Below, piece by piece: positions 32,146-42,132 of a DNA stretch of 64,000 nucleotides. The stretch is from Ailanthus altissimus. Lineage: Eukaryota > Streptophyta > Magnoliopsida > Sapindales > Simaroubaceae. The first letter of the stretch is position 1. Each line of letters begins with the position of its first letter. A model generated the notes under the pieces. That model searched no databases. It was not told the DNA's origin and saw only the letters and a program-made list of their open reading frames with translations. Location: contig OX327702.1 in NCBI GenBank assembly GCA_946807835.1, forward strand, positions 13,020,001 through 13,084,000. Direction: 5' to 3'. The position numbers and the translations under genes are program-made.

Positions 32146-32794
32146 TGAACCTCACAAATAAAAGTAAGACCCAATGCTCAAATAGTTTCCTTTGCCAAAA
32201 AGCATTCTAATTCAGATTTTTGGAGAAACAGAAACAAGAACCTTGATACATCATCTATGAAAGATAAGAACTAGATGTATAGGAAGATTGTAAATGCCAC
32301 ACTCAAGATAGTTAGAAAGTTATGAGTGATAAGTCTGAAAGAACGTCACAAGATGAAATCTTGATAAGTTCTCATAAAAAGTTCTTTGAGAAACTTAAGA
32401 GAAAACTCTCAACATTAATATCATAAATTTTGTTTCTCTTTTTCCCTTATCTTTCATGTATTTATAGAGACCTTTTGGGATGTCTAACATTTATTACAGT
32501 AATTAATGATAACTTATAACTACTAACTACCAACTACTACCAATAAATTAGGCACACAAAATGACTGTCAACACTTATTATAATAATTAATGAAAACTTA
32601 AAACTACTAACTATCAACAACTACCAATACTGAGACTTTACTTCAAAATGACTGTCAAACTTTGCAACCAACATAATAAATTGTAAGCTCCTAGAATCTT
32701 CTTATAATATGGGCTACTCACATGAGCTGTTGTGCTATTGTTCCCTATCACCCATAGATGCTTAATGGACATTTTAGTAGTCTGCTTCACATTA
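32146..32794 (-). mobile_element. D1 5' LTR
   Basis: On the minus strand it runs from TAATGTGAAGCAGAC (32794) to GAGGTTCA (32146). The start aligns base for base with TGATACAAACCAGAC of the 3' LTR. A TATAAATA box lies at 32459-32466. Confidence 0.88.
32459..32466 (-). promoter_or_regulatory. TATA box of the D1 5' LTR
   Basis: TATAAATA on the minus strand is followed by CATGAAAG. It corresponds to the TATA positions of A, B and H LTRs. Confidence 0.55.
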
Positions 32795-32799
32795 GTAAC

Positions 32800-33289
32800 T
32801 CTTGTAGGATTCATTGGGTGATGAATAATTTTGTATACCATTGTTTACTTCTTGAGTGGTGAGCTTAGTTTTGTATATCTATCACTTTTCTAAGTGTTTG
32901 AGTTTATTTTAATGAAAGTGGTGTGTTTGTTTTCATTCTTCCAATCTTGTTGTATTTTCTTTTAAACTCTTGGGCCTACGTCACGTATGTTTAGTAATTC
33001 TTAGCATTGCTTGCTTTGATAGGTTCTACACATTTTTTTATTATAATATGTACATATCCACTTCCCATGCTGAGATTTCTTTGCGTCAATTTTGATGATT
33101 AGATCTCAGATGGGTCCTAGGCCATTGGAACTCCAGTGGGATCATAGGCCAAGTTAGAGTAAAAGTATGATTTTAAATTTGAAAGAGCCTGTTAAATTTT
33201 CTATTTTATTTTTTCTGAGGAAAAATCCTTTTTAAGAGATGGGGAATAATGCAAATCTAGTACACAAAGAGCGTAGTCACCTAGAGTTT
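32800..33289 (+). other. F1 region right of D1, noncoding
   Basis: This is probably the rest of an F LTR and a leader. No primer-binding site or LTR end could be recognised, and no open frame of note. A decayed gag begins somewhere near 33100-33290. Confidence 0.5.
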
Positions 33290-34167
33290 CTAATGTGCAT
33301 TGGCATGATATGTGTGTTACTATGAATATTGATGTCATTGATGGAGATGCTTGGGATAGATAATTTCATATGGTAAAGAAGGTAGAAAGATAACTAAAAT
33401 AGGAAGAGTTTCACAAGATTTGGCCAGAACTCAAGTTTCACATCCTCTTGAAAACTGGATTAGAGTAAAGAACATAAGCAAGCTAATTCCAATTTCAAAG
33501 CATAAGCACCTGAGGGCCAAAATGTAAGAGGCAGCTAAGGTAAGGGTAAACTTGATTCCTAACCAAGTTATAAGGATATTAAATATTTTATATGTTCAGG
33601 AACATGTCATATTTCATCTCAATGTCCAAATTAATTTCAAGTGAATTGTGTCATTGAAACTGAAAGTAAGTCAGATAACGAGCCTGTGCCACCTTTTTAA
33701 GATGCTAATGATGGCATAGAGCATCCAATTGATGACGATTAGGTGGTTACTAAGCGTGTATTAAGTTCATAAATCAAAGAATATGATAAGGTATAAGTTG
33801 ACAATATCTTTCATACTATGTCAATGATAAGGTATGTAGTATGATTATTGTTGGAGGTAGTTGTATTAATTTAGCTAGACTAGTTTGGTTGAAAAATAAA
33901 ATTTATCTACTATGAAGCATCCAATACCATATAAGCTTTAATGCATGTAAGGCATAGTCTTTTCGGGCAAATATGACAGTATGATAGACATGTAATTCGT
34001 GATGCATACACAAATAGATACTCTTTTGAAATTAGTGGAAAACCAACTACACTTGTAACTTAGACCCCAAGAGATGTGTATGAAGCTCAAGTGAGGTAAA
34101 AAAAAGAGAGTGAGTTGGAAAGAGAAAGAGTGGTCGTACATGAAAATGATAGAAAAGAGAGAGAGGC
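33290..34167 (+). pseudogene. F-type gag end, zinc knuckle and protease
   Basis: Fragments of gag C-terminus are followed by a damaged knuckle (YFICSGTCHISSQC at about 33583-33630, first Cys lost), an acidic linker (ESKSDNEPVPP), protease scraps (about 33800-33900) and the post-protease block RYSFEISGKPTTLV, YEAQVR and a Lys/Glu linker. Stops are frequent. It ends at an inverted D-type LTR scrap at 34168. Confidence 0.7.
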
Positions 34168-34347
34168 TAATGTGAACCTCACAAATAAAAGTGTGACCCA
34201 ACGCTCAATGAGGTTTCTTTGCCAAGGATCGTTCTAATTCAATTTTTTAGATAAACAAAAATAAACATCTTGACTTATTATCTATAAGAGATAAGAACCA
34301 GAGGAATAAGAAGATTATAGATGCCACACTTAAGATAGTTAAGAAGT
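34168..34347 (-). mobile_element. D2: D-type LTR scrap
   Basis: It begins TAATGTGAACCTCAC and matches the last 180 bp of the D LTRs on the minus strand. It is cut at 34347, where the C-LTR fold-back begins. Confidence 0.8.
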
Positions 34348-35345
34348 TGATGTGCCTTGATTTATAACAAAATTAAATGGTAAAGTTGATGGAGGATAGA
34401 ACTAAATAGATACCTTGATAAGTCGTATGGACGCCACAAGGATCAATTTAGGGTTTTGACTCCACACTCTTGGTGATCAAAGAGTGATAAGTCAGCAACT
34501 ATCTTTAAGAGTTGAAAAACTTGAGAAGACAATTTTGAGAGAGAAAAGTTCTATTTTCGTGCATCCAATTCCAAAATGAGGCAATTGCCTCTATAAGGCT
34601 TTAACATGCCTTATATAGGCTTACAAAATGAGGGGAAACCCTAATGTTACCTAATAAACTTAAAAAGCCCAAAATAAGCCCAATATGACTTAACAATTTT
34701 AAAACAAAACTAAACAAGTTCAAAATGGCCCAAATATATAAAAATAGTAACATAAGAAGTAAATAAAGCCCAATAGCATGGAAAGAAAGCCCTTAGCTGC
34801 TTCTTTAAGCCCAACATCACCAAACGTCTCTAACTCACGTCCCAATCTCTAATTGAAGACAAATAAATACATTTAGCTCGTTTCCATTCAGATCGCAAGC
34901 TTCTAATCCCATAGAAGCTTCAATAGCTCCAATTTGACTACTTATGGCCCTTTAAAGCTGTTTAGCCTTAGCCCTCATTTTGTAAGCCTATATAAGGCAT
35001 GTTAAAGTCTCATAGAGGCAGTTGCCTCATTTTGAAATTGGAAGCACGAAATAGAAGAGCTATTTCTCTTACAAAATTGTCTTCTCAAGTTTTCTAACTC
35101 TTGAAGACAATTGGGTGACTTATCACTCTTTGATCACCAAGAGTGTGGCGTCAAACCCTAAATTGATCCTTGTGGCATCCATTTGACTTATCAAGGTTAT
35201 CTATTTAGTTCTATCCTCCATCAACTTTACCAATTAATTTTGTTATAATTCAGCCTAAAACACTTAAAGAAAAATAACCAACAAAAGAACCAAATTTTAT
35301 TCGAATTTTGGAATAATCTATTTTTCTGGAAATCAAGGCACATCA
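34348..35345. repeat. C2: inverted-repeat (fold-back) structure of C LTRs
   Basis: A minus-strand C LTR (34348 to about 34972, LTR end outward) is joined head to head with a plus-strand C LTR 3' part (about 34971-35345). The outer ends are TGATGTGCC and GGCACATCA, both real LTR ends. The two arms pair over about 290 bp, leaving a loop of some 340 bp. The inner junction shares CCCT. The plus arm carries an 81-bp insert (35249-35329) of unknown origin just before its end. No TSD was seen. Confidence 0.85.
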
Positions 35346-35824
35346 ATTATTTATCCTTAGGGTTAAACTCTTTTCCTGAGAATTATTGCTTATGACTATA
35401 AGACTTTCTGAAATACAATCTATAGAGTATTACGATATAATACTCACCCAAATGAGCTGATGGATCCCATATCTATGCACACCGGACTCCATGAGCATCG
35501 GACTATACCCAGCGATACCCAGCGGTGAGACCATGGAAGGTTTCTGACATGTGTGAAACCAAAGTATGGTGGATCACTCATAAGCCCATCTGGCACTCAG
35601 GTCAAAGGAACATGAATACTACTCAACTCAAAAGACCCTCAATTGAAGGCTTTATGGGATGTCTATTAGAGATCTATGTGAGTCTGTTCAGTATTCAGTC
35701 CTTACTGAATACCTGTATCTCTATACGAGCTTCCACTAAACTCATGATTTTCTAAGACTAACCATATGGACCATCCAGATATAGACATACACCAATCTAT
35801 TTATTTATTAAGGTATTCACTGAC
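35346..35824 (-). mobile_element. E3: copia 3' LTR, part beyond solo LTR B2
   Basis: This is minus-strand copia LTR matching E2 from about 24225 to 24690 (GGTCTTTTGAGTTGAGTAG, ATGGTCTCACC-like, CATCAGCTCA). It is truncated on the left against the C2 fold-back. CTGAC at 35820-35824 is the target site of B2. Confidence 0.85.
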
Positions 35825-36138
35825 TGATATGAACCTTGCCAACAATGTGACAAAACCCAGCACCACAATATGGAATTGAACCCGAGATCTTCAAGACGTA
35901 GGTTTGACGAGTCTTAACCCTTGAGTTAGCAAACCAAGAACCAAGACTATGGATGGATATAGGACGCCACACCAAGAAACCCCAAGGACACTTCAAGAAT
36001 CTAGGTGATAATTTCGGTTGTTTGAACGCCACAAGAACAAGCTTGATAAGTTCAAGTCCTTTCAAGAATGAAAGAAGAACACAAAAACTCTCAAATATTA
36101 TTGTCTGAAATATGTCCTCCCACTCTCTATCTCCATGG

Positions 36139-36146
36139 TATTTATA
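36139..36146 (-). promoter_or_regulatory. TATA box of solo LTR B2
   Basis: On the minus strand TATAAATACCATGG; the same box is in B3 at 63418-63425. Confidence 0.6.
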
Positions 36147-36229
36147 GAGACCATAAGAGATGTCACGTTACAACTTTCAAATACAAATTTCAAACTTACA
36201 ACTAATATAACAACAAAATTCAAACTTAA

Positions 36230-36475
36230 TCAAATTTTCAGAAAACATGCCTAAATCAAAGGGATTAAGATTCCTTGAATATTCAAATTTCCAGAAAATA
36301 TGGTTTCCTTGAATATTCAAATTTCTAGAAAACATGCCTAAATCAAAGGAATTATGTTTCCTTGAATATTCAAATTTTCAGAAAACATGCCTAAATCAAA
36401 GGAATTATGTTTCCTTGAATATTCAACTTTCTAGAAATTCTGCCTTAATCAAAGTGATTAGGTTTCCTTAAATCT
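36230..36475. repeat. 53-bp tandem repeat in LTR B2
   Basis: Units start at 36230, 36283 (shortened to 34 bp), 36317, 36370 and 36423 (last one diverged). Each contains CAGAAAACATGCCTAAATCA or a close variant. LTR B3 has three units. Confidence 0.9.
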
Positions 36476-36712
36476 GATTTGGATTGATTTGAAATGTATT
36501 TGGGCTTATGCTAGGCCTCCATGTGTTTGCCCTCCCACAAACTTGTTGAATCAGCCCATTTAATGCTTCTTTAAATTGATTGGCTCTAAGTCTTATGATT
36601 GGCCCATTTTGCAAACTTAATGTATCATGTGATTGATGGACTTGAGCCCTTCCAAGCCCACGTGCGAATTTTGTCTTGTATGCGTATAGGCTGTGCAATG
36701 TCGTTTGTATCA

Positions 36713-37137
36713 CTGACAGACCAGCATCAGTGAAGATAAATCAGAAACATAACATTTGAGAACATATTTGCATAATGACATTTCCTAACACTATTTGTAA
36801 CTCTTTGCAACTATGTCATTACTAATATATGCTTAGGTCTTTGTCTCATTTCAGACAAGGCTCTAACTCTTTAGATATTGTTGACTCTTATAACCTGATA
36901 ACTCTTATCAGTGCCAACTCTTAGCATTTATAACTCTCAGCGTTGTTAATTTTTAGCACTGATCTAAACTCATTTAGACTAGATTTGAACTATTTCAGAT
37001 CGTACAATATCTGAAACGTTACAAGCATTTTACCATATATAAAAATAATTAGCGATTTAATGAAATAATAATACTAGTATAAATATTAAACAAATATTCA
37101 TACATAAAGGGATGGCACGTAAGCACAAATTCCAACA
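36713..37137 (-). mobile_element. E3: copia 3' LTR, 5' part
   Basis: The LTR starts at 37137 on the minus strand with TGTTGGAATTTGTGCTTACG, as E2 does at 23872. It continues to the B2 insertion. The copia RNase H and polypurine tract lie directly upstream, as expected for a 3' LTR. Confidence 0.9.
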
Positions 37138-37149
37138 ACTCCCACTTGT
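37138..37149 (-). other. copia E3 polypurine tract
   Basis: On the minus strand AAACAAGTGGGAGT directly follows the stop codon of the RNase H and precedes the LTR start, the standard copia arrangement. Confidence 0.75.
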
Positions 37150-37150
37150 T

Positions 37151-37600
37151 TTAGTGCCATTCACTATGGTATCTAATGCCCATTGACTCCACATGTCTTT
37201 CAAATACTTCTGGAGTTAAGGCTTTAGTAAGTGGGTCGGCTACATTATTTATAGAATTTATTCTACAAACTATTACATCTTCTCTAGTCAAGATTTCTCT
37301 AATGATATGGTATTTCCTTTCCACATGCTTAGACTTTTGGTGTGCTCTCGGCTCTTTAACTTGTGCAATGGCTCTGTTGTTGTCGCAAAACAATGGTATA
37401 GGATCCATTGCACTTGAAACTATTCCAAGTTCAGTGATAAATTTGTGTATCCACACTGCTTCTGAGGCTACAATATATTCTGCCTCTATTGTGGAATCAG
37501 CTGTGGACGACTGTTTGTTGCTCTTCCAACTAACTGTAGCACCGTTGAGAATGAACACATATCCAGATGTAGACTTTCTATCATCTAGATCAGACTGGAT
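37151..37600 (-). pseudogene. E3: Ty1/copia RNase H, C-terminal part
   Basis: Minus strand: [38 protein letters not shown] (catalytic Glu), [15 protein letters not shown] (catalytic Asp), [22 protein letters not shown], ending RYHSEWH with a TAA that overlaps the polypurine region. These are standard copia RNase H blocks. The frame from 37558 down is open for 135 codons. RT, integrase, protease and gag are absent. At the upper edge the coding sequence runs into an inverted copy of itself and then LTR X2. Confidence 0.92.
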
Positions 37601-37611
37601 ATGTGTTCATT
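37550..37611. repeat. 17-bp inverted repeat at the copia/X2 junction
   Basis: AATGAACACATATCCAG (37550-37566) and CTGGATATGTGTTCATT (37595-37611) are perfect inverted copies 28 bases apart. The first encodes copia SGYVFI on the minus strand; the second replaces the copia sequence expected upstream and touches the X2 LTR. Confidence 0.92.
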
Positions 37612-38203
37612 GCACGAATTTTACTATAGCAGCACCTCCAAACCTTGCACGAATTTTGCTCTCTTTTCCTCTAAATGTTTGTTTTTTGTTCTCTTCAAAA
37701 ATCTACACACTTCCAACATATATATAGTTATCCATCAATTGACCATTTTGCCCCTCAACTTACTCTAAATTACTAATTTGCCATTAGTTAGAAACTAAGT
37801 AAGTAATTGGTTCATTTGTAACTATCTAGTTAGAATAGTCCAAAGAACTAACTAAAATTCCCAACTTGGCAATCCATGAGATTTCTTCTAATTGGTCCAT
37901 TCTCTAATATATGAATTATATTTCTCAACAAAGGCTTGTTCCATACAGAACCCTTAAATGAAAATTCATGTAGTAAATTAGAATTTTCTTTTCCAAGCCA
38001 AAAGAGAAAAATTTCCAAAAATATTCTAGGGTCGTCCGACGCTCTAATCAAGTGTGAAATTACCAAATTAGGTCTAATATCTCTCACGCGCACCATAAAA
38101 GAAATATTTCTAATAGGGTTAAAATCGAGTAATCCTACAGTGTCTTTATTGCTCTATACCAAAATCTAGGCGCCAATACTACTAATAGGGATTGGATATT
38201 ACA
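37612..38203 (-). mobile_element. X2 3' LTR (truncated)
   Basis: On the minus strand the LTR starts at 38203 with TGTAATATCCAATCCC and matches X1 from 968 to about 1545. The remaining 2.1 kb are missing where it meets copia E3. A TATATATA box lies at 37719-37726. Confidence 0.9.
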
Positions 38204-38206
38204 ATT

Positions 38207-38217
38207 TCACCCCTCCT
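38207..38217 (-). other. X2 polypurine tract
   Basis: On the minus strand AAGGAGGGGTGAAA lies just before the LTR start. Unlike in families A, B and D, it is outside the coding region. Confidence 0.8.
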
Positions 38218-38229
38218 TAAAAAAAAATT

Positions 38230-38689
38230 TCGTCCTCGAAATTTAAATCATATCTGTCTCAAAGAGGTGAGGATGTTGCACTCACATCTAATCTTCACGT
38301 TCCCACGTGGCTTCTTCTACACTATGGTTCATCCATAACACCTTCACTAACGGAATGCTTTTATTATATAGCACTTGCTCTTTTCGATCTAGGATTTGCA
38401 CAGGCTTTTCTTCACAGGTCAAGTTCTCATTCAATTCTACTAATTATTCCCTTAGGATGTGCGAAGGATCACCTATATACTTACGAAGCATGGAAACATG
38501 AAACACATCATGGATTCTAGCCAAATCTTTGGGTAACCGTAGATGATATGCCACCTTTCTAACTCTTTCAACTATCTTGTATGGCCTAATATATTGGGGA
38601 CTCAGCTTTGCTCGCTTCGCGAATCTTAGTACTCCTTTTCATGGCAATATCTTCAGAAAAGACCTTATCATCAATCTGAAACTCCAAGT
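38230..38689 (-). pseudogene. X2 integrase C-terminal tail, heavily decayed
   Basis: Minus-strand remnants of the end of pol: the expected GPF-type module and any chromodomain are too damaged to place. A phrase like YPEEVLMFHASYVSI near 38460-38510 and VWHEHREDCM-like text can be made out only in pieces. Tekay/Del elements normally carry a chromodomain here (established); I cannot confirm it. Confidence 0.5.
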
Positions 38690-39560
38690 CTCATCTCCTG
38701 TTATCTGTATAACTTTTCTGTCTATCATTACCTATTTTTAATCTCTGTCTGATAAGTTGAATCTTTTTCGATGTAATCTGGATAATTTCTAGGCCAATCA
38801 GCTTCCTTTCACCTACCTCATCCCAACAAACTGGAGTTCTGCACTTCCTTCTATACAATGCTTCATATGGTGCCATCCCGATGCTAGCCTGGTAGCTAAT
38901 ATTGTAGGCGAACTCCATTAGCGGCAGATGGGTATCCTAACTTCCTTTAAACTCCATAACACACGCTCTAAGCATATCGTCGAGTGTCTAAATTGTTCGC
39001 TCAGACTGATCATCCGTCTGTGGATGAAAGGCCATACTGAAACTCAATTTTATGCCTAGAGCTTTCTGTAAGCTGGGCCAAAATCGAGAAGTGAACCGTG
39101 GATCCCTGTCTGACACAATGGATACTGGAACTCCATGGAGTCGTACCACCTCATCTACGTACAACTGGACCAATTTATCTAAAGAATAATTGCTTCTAAT
39201 GGGTAGGAAATGGGTAGATTTCGTCAGCCTAACAACAATCACCCATATTGCGTCATTGCCTCTCTGGCTACACGGAAGTCTTACTACAAAGTCCATCGTT
39301 ATTCTTTCCCATTTCCACTCTGGAATCGGAAGAGATTGCAAGAGCCCAGTAGGTTTCTGATGCTTAGACTTTACTTGCTGGCAAGTTAGGCATCTTGAGA
39401 CAAATTCAGCTATCTTTCTTCATGCCCTTCCACCAGTAGTGCTATTTTAGGGTACGGTACATCTTTGTGCTCCCCGGATGCATAGCATATACAGACGAAT
39501 GAGCTTCTTCCATAATCTCTCTTCTTAACTCATTTACATCCGGAACACATAATCTTTGAC
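38690..39560 (-). pseudogene. X2 integrase (Tekay/Del-like)
   Basis: Minus strand: zinc domain with EAHSSVYAMHPGSTKMY and CLTCQQVKS (39370-39520, all four ligands kept, one stop between). The core has ITMDFVVRLPCSQRGNDAIW (first Asp), VSDRDPRFTSRFWPSLQ (second Asp) and HPQTDDQSERTI (Glu). The conserved VDRLTK reads VVRLTK and TDGQ reads TDDQ. After a stop come MEFAYNISYQASIGMAPYEALY and CRTPVCWDEVGER. The layout and motifs are those of plant Tekay/Del chromoviruses. Confidence 0.88.
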
Positions 39561-40203
39561 CCAAGGTCACTACATCATCCTGGTCACTGAAAAATCCTTT
39601 CACTGCCCTGACTGAATTTCACCCTTCAATTTAATTACCTATGGATCTTGAGTCTGTAGTTTTTTTATCCGATCAACCAGTATTGGACGGACCTGAAATG
39701 TGGCTAATAGTGCTCCCAAATCTGACAATTCTAATTTTACACCTAATGACCTCAATTCTATCAACATTGATAAATATTCGACCTTCAAGTGAGCTATTGA
39801 ACCGACAGGCTTCCTGCTGAGAGCATCTATTACTACATTAGCTTTTCCCGAATGGTACTCCAGGGTGCACTCATAATCTTTAATAAGCTCCAGCTACCTT
39901 CTTTGCCTCATATTCAATTCTTTCTGGGTGAACAAGTACTGCAGGCTCTTATGATATGTAAAGATCTTGCAAAGAACCCCATACAAATAATGCCTCCAAA
40001 TTCTTAAAACAAAAACTACTACAGCTAGTTCTAGGTCATGTGTAGGATAATTCTGTTCATGCTTCTTCAATTGTCTGGAAGAATAGGCTATTACTTTCTC
40101 TTTCTGCATCAGCACAAAACCTAAAACCTGCCTGGAAGCATCACAATATATGGTAAATTTGTCATTCCCCGACGGAAGTGTAAGCACTGGGGCCGAAGTC
40201 AAC
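39561..40203 (-). pseudogene. X2 RNase H and linker
   Basis: Minus strand from 40203: [33 protein letters not shown] (Asp), [25 protein letters not shown] (Glu), then [23 protein letters not shown]. In the last block the catalytic Asp of the usual TDHKSL is Tyr. The linker (SGKANVVIDALSRK, then LSDLGALLATFQVRP) runs to the integrase with stops at about 39637 and 39621. Confidence 0.87.
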
Positions 40204-41035
40204 CTTCACTTTAGCTCTTTGAAACTCTGCTGGCACGCTTCTGACCATACAATTTTCTCTTCTTTCCGAGTTAGTTTAGTTAGAGGAACGGCTATTTTTT
40301 AGAATGCCTCTACAAACTTCCTATAATATCCAGCCAAACCTAAGATACTACAGACCTCTGTCACGTTTGTGGGTTGTCTCCAATTCACTATTGCTTCAAT
40401 CTTCTGGGAATCTACTGTTATCCCTTATGTAAAGATTACATGCCTAAAAAATGCAACTTTATCTAGCCAGAACTAACATTTACTAAGTTTGGTGTATAGC
40501 TGATGCTCCCTTAAGATTTATAAAACTATCATTAGATGTTCTGCATGCTCTTCCTCACTGCTTGAATAAACTAGTATATCATCAATAAATACTATCACAA
40601 ACCGATCTAAATAGGATCAAAAAACTCTGTTCATGAGATCCATAAAAGTAATTGGGGCATTAGTCAGCCCAAAAGGCATAGTTAAGAATTCAAATTGCCC
40701 ATATTAGGTCCTAAAGGCCATCTTAGGAACATCTTCCTCCCGGATATTCAATTGATGATAGCCTGACCTCAGATCTATCTTGGAAAATACTCTAGCTCCC
40801 TGTAGCTGATCAAACAAATCGTCAATTCTCGGAAGTGGATATTGATTACGCACCGTTACTTTATTCAGTTCCCTGTAATTAATGCATAATCTCATACTTC
40901 CGTCTTTCTTCTTTACAAGCAAAACCGGTGCCCCCCAAGGAGAAGTACTCGGTCTGATGAAACCCTTATTCACAAACTTTTCTAGCTGAACCTTTAGTTC
41001 TTTTAATTTTGAAGGAGCCATTCTATAGGGTGCTT
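40204..41035 (-). pseudogene. X2 reverse transcriptase
   Basis: Minus strand: [85 protein letters not shown], a stop at 40705, then [20 protein letters not shown] and [10 protein letters not shown], where the YxDD box has Ile in its first variable place (FIDD), then the thumb. At least five in-frame stops follow. Sequence is Tekay/Del type. Confidence 0.9.
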
Positions 41036-41680
41036 TAGAAATTGGTTACGTTCTAAGAGCTACTTCTATTTTAAACTCTATCTCTCTATCTGGAGGCAAG
41101 CCCGGAAGATCCTCTGGGAATACATCCGAAAACTCTATAACCACTTGAATATCCTCCAATTTCATTCCACCATCTCTTACGTCTATGGCATAAACTAAGT
41201 ACCCCTAACATGACTTCCGAAGCATCTTTCTTACCCTCATTACCGACACCATACTGGCAGAAAGTGGTTTTCGTATCCCACGAAAAATAACTTCTGTTCC
41301 ACTTGCGCTACATAATTTGACTTCTTTCCGGAAGCAATCCACTGAGGCCCGATATTTAGACAACCAATCCATCCCTAAAATCACATCAAACTCACTGATA
41401 GCCAGCATAATCAAATCCGCCATAAACTCTTGGCTCTCAATATTGATTTTACTACCCCTATACACCATTTCTACTATAATGGAGTCTCCTGTAGAAAGAG
41501 ACACTACTACCGCATAATCTAATAACTGTAGCGCTATTTTAGCATTTGTAGCAAACTCCATAGAAATAAAAGAATGGGTCGCTCCAGGATCTATCAATAC
41601 ATAAGCATCTCGATCAAAAATTAACATCGTACCTGTCACAACTTCTGGGATTGCATCCACCTCTTGTTGGGTCACCACAA
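41036..41680 (-). pseudogene. X2 protease and protease-RT linker
   Basis: Minus strand 41678-41205 is open for 157 codons. The active site is YVLIDPGATHSFIS, with Pro after the catalytic Asp where Ser or Thr is usual. VGMDWL-type DVILGMDWLSKYRASVD and CFRKEV follow. The linker from 41204 to 41036 (EDPPGLPPDREIEFKIE-like) leads to RT, broken by stops at 41203 and 41050. Confidence 0.88.
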
Positions 41681-42132
41681 ATACCCTAGCCTGGGTATGC
41701 GGTTTGCCTTGCAGTCCTTCGGATGATCCTCCTTAACCGACTCACCTACTAGGCTGGCTCGAGCCGCTCGGCCTTCTGAATTGAGGATCTCCTCAAATCT
41801 TTCCTCGGCCACCACTAGTTTATCCTGGAGCTGTAGTCTATCTTTTGGCTTACTGTTAGCTCCATCATTCGAAAAATCTCTCATGTAATGGCCCTCTTGA
41901 CCACACTTATAACAACCAGTAGTCCCCTTCCTACAATCCCCCAGATGGGCCTTGCCGCATTTATTACACACCGAAAAATTCTTCCAACTCTAATTAGTGC
42001 TTCAGAATTCGGCGGATGGTTGCCGAACAGAAGCTTGGTTGGATTAAGCTCCTTGGCTTGGTTTTTGACTGCTGGACCATGAAGATCTCTCCTCTGTTCG
42101 GGTGAATTTACTCGGTCCTCCTCGAGAACCAC
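41672..42132 (-). pseudogene. X2 nucleocapsid with two zinc knuckles
   Basis: Minus strand: CNKCGKAHLGDC and CYKCGQEGHYMRDF. The second knuckle has lost its last Cys (Phe instead). Upstream is a Gln/Ser-rich linker; downstream the frame runs toward the protease (KDRLQLQDKLVVAEERFEE). Frame changes separate this from gag. Confidence 0.85.

Larger units (their letters stand above)
29295..32794 (-). mobile_element. D1: internally deleted gypsy element
   Basis: It has two LTRs (29295-29942 and 32146-32794, 648 and 649 bp), a primer-binding site and a perfect 5-bp TSD GTAAC (29290-29294, 32795-32799). At 3.5 kb it is about half the normal length: part of gag and everything from mid RT to the 3' end of pol are gone. 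The 5' LTR starts TA rather than TG after mutation. It could have moved only with the proteins of another copy, if the deletions predate insertion. Confidence 0.92.
35825..36712 (-). mobile_element. B2: solo LTR of gypsy family B
   Basis: On the minus strand it runs from TGATACAAACGACATTG (36712) to GGTTCATATCA (35825), 888 bp. The perfect TSD CTGAC (35820-35824 and 36713-36717) and absence of internal sequence show a solo LTR. The start carries the pol tail frame (GLGRAQVHQSHDTLSL and GPIIRLRANQFKEALNGLIQ). It contains a 53-bp tandem repeat. Confidence 0.95.

Noticed and set aside
36230..36475. CRISPR-like array of regularly spaced repeats
   Set aside because: Units are contiguous 53-bp tandem repeats without unique spacers, inside a plant LTR.
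37176..37727. 183-codon open frame on the plus strand
   Set aside because: It is antisense to the copia RNase H and runs into the X2 LTR. The minus strand carries the conserved motifs.
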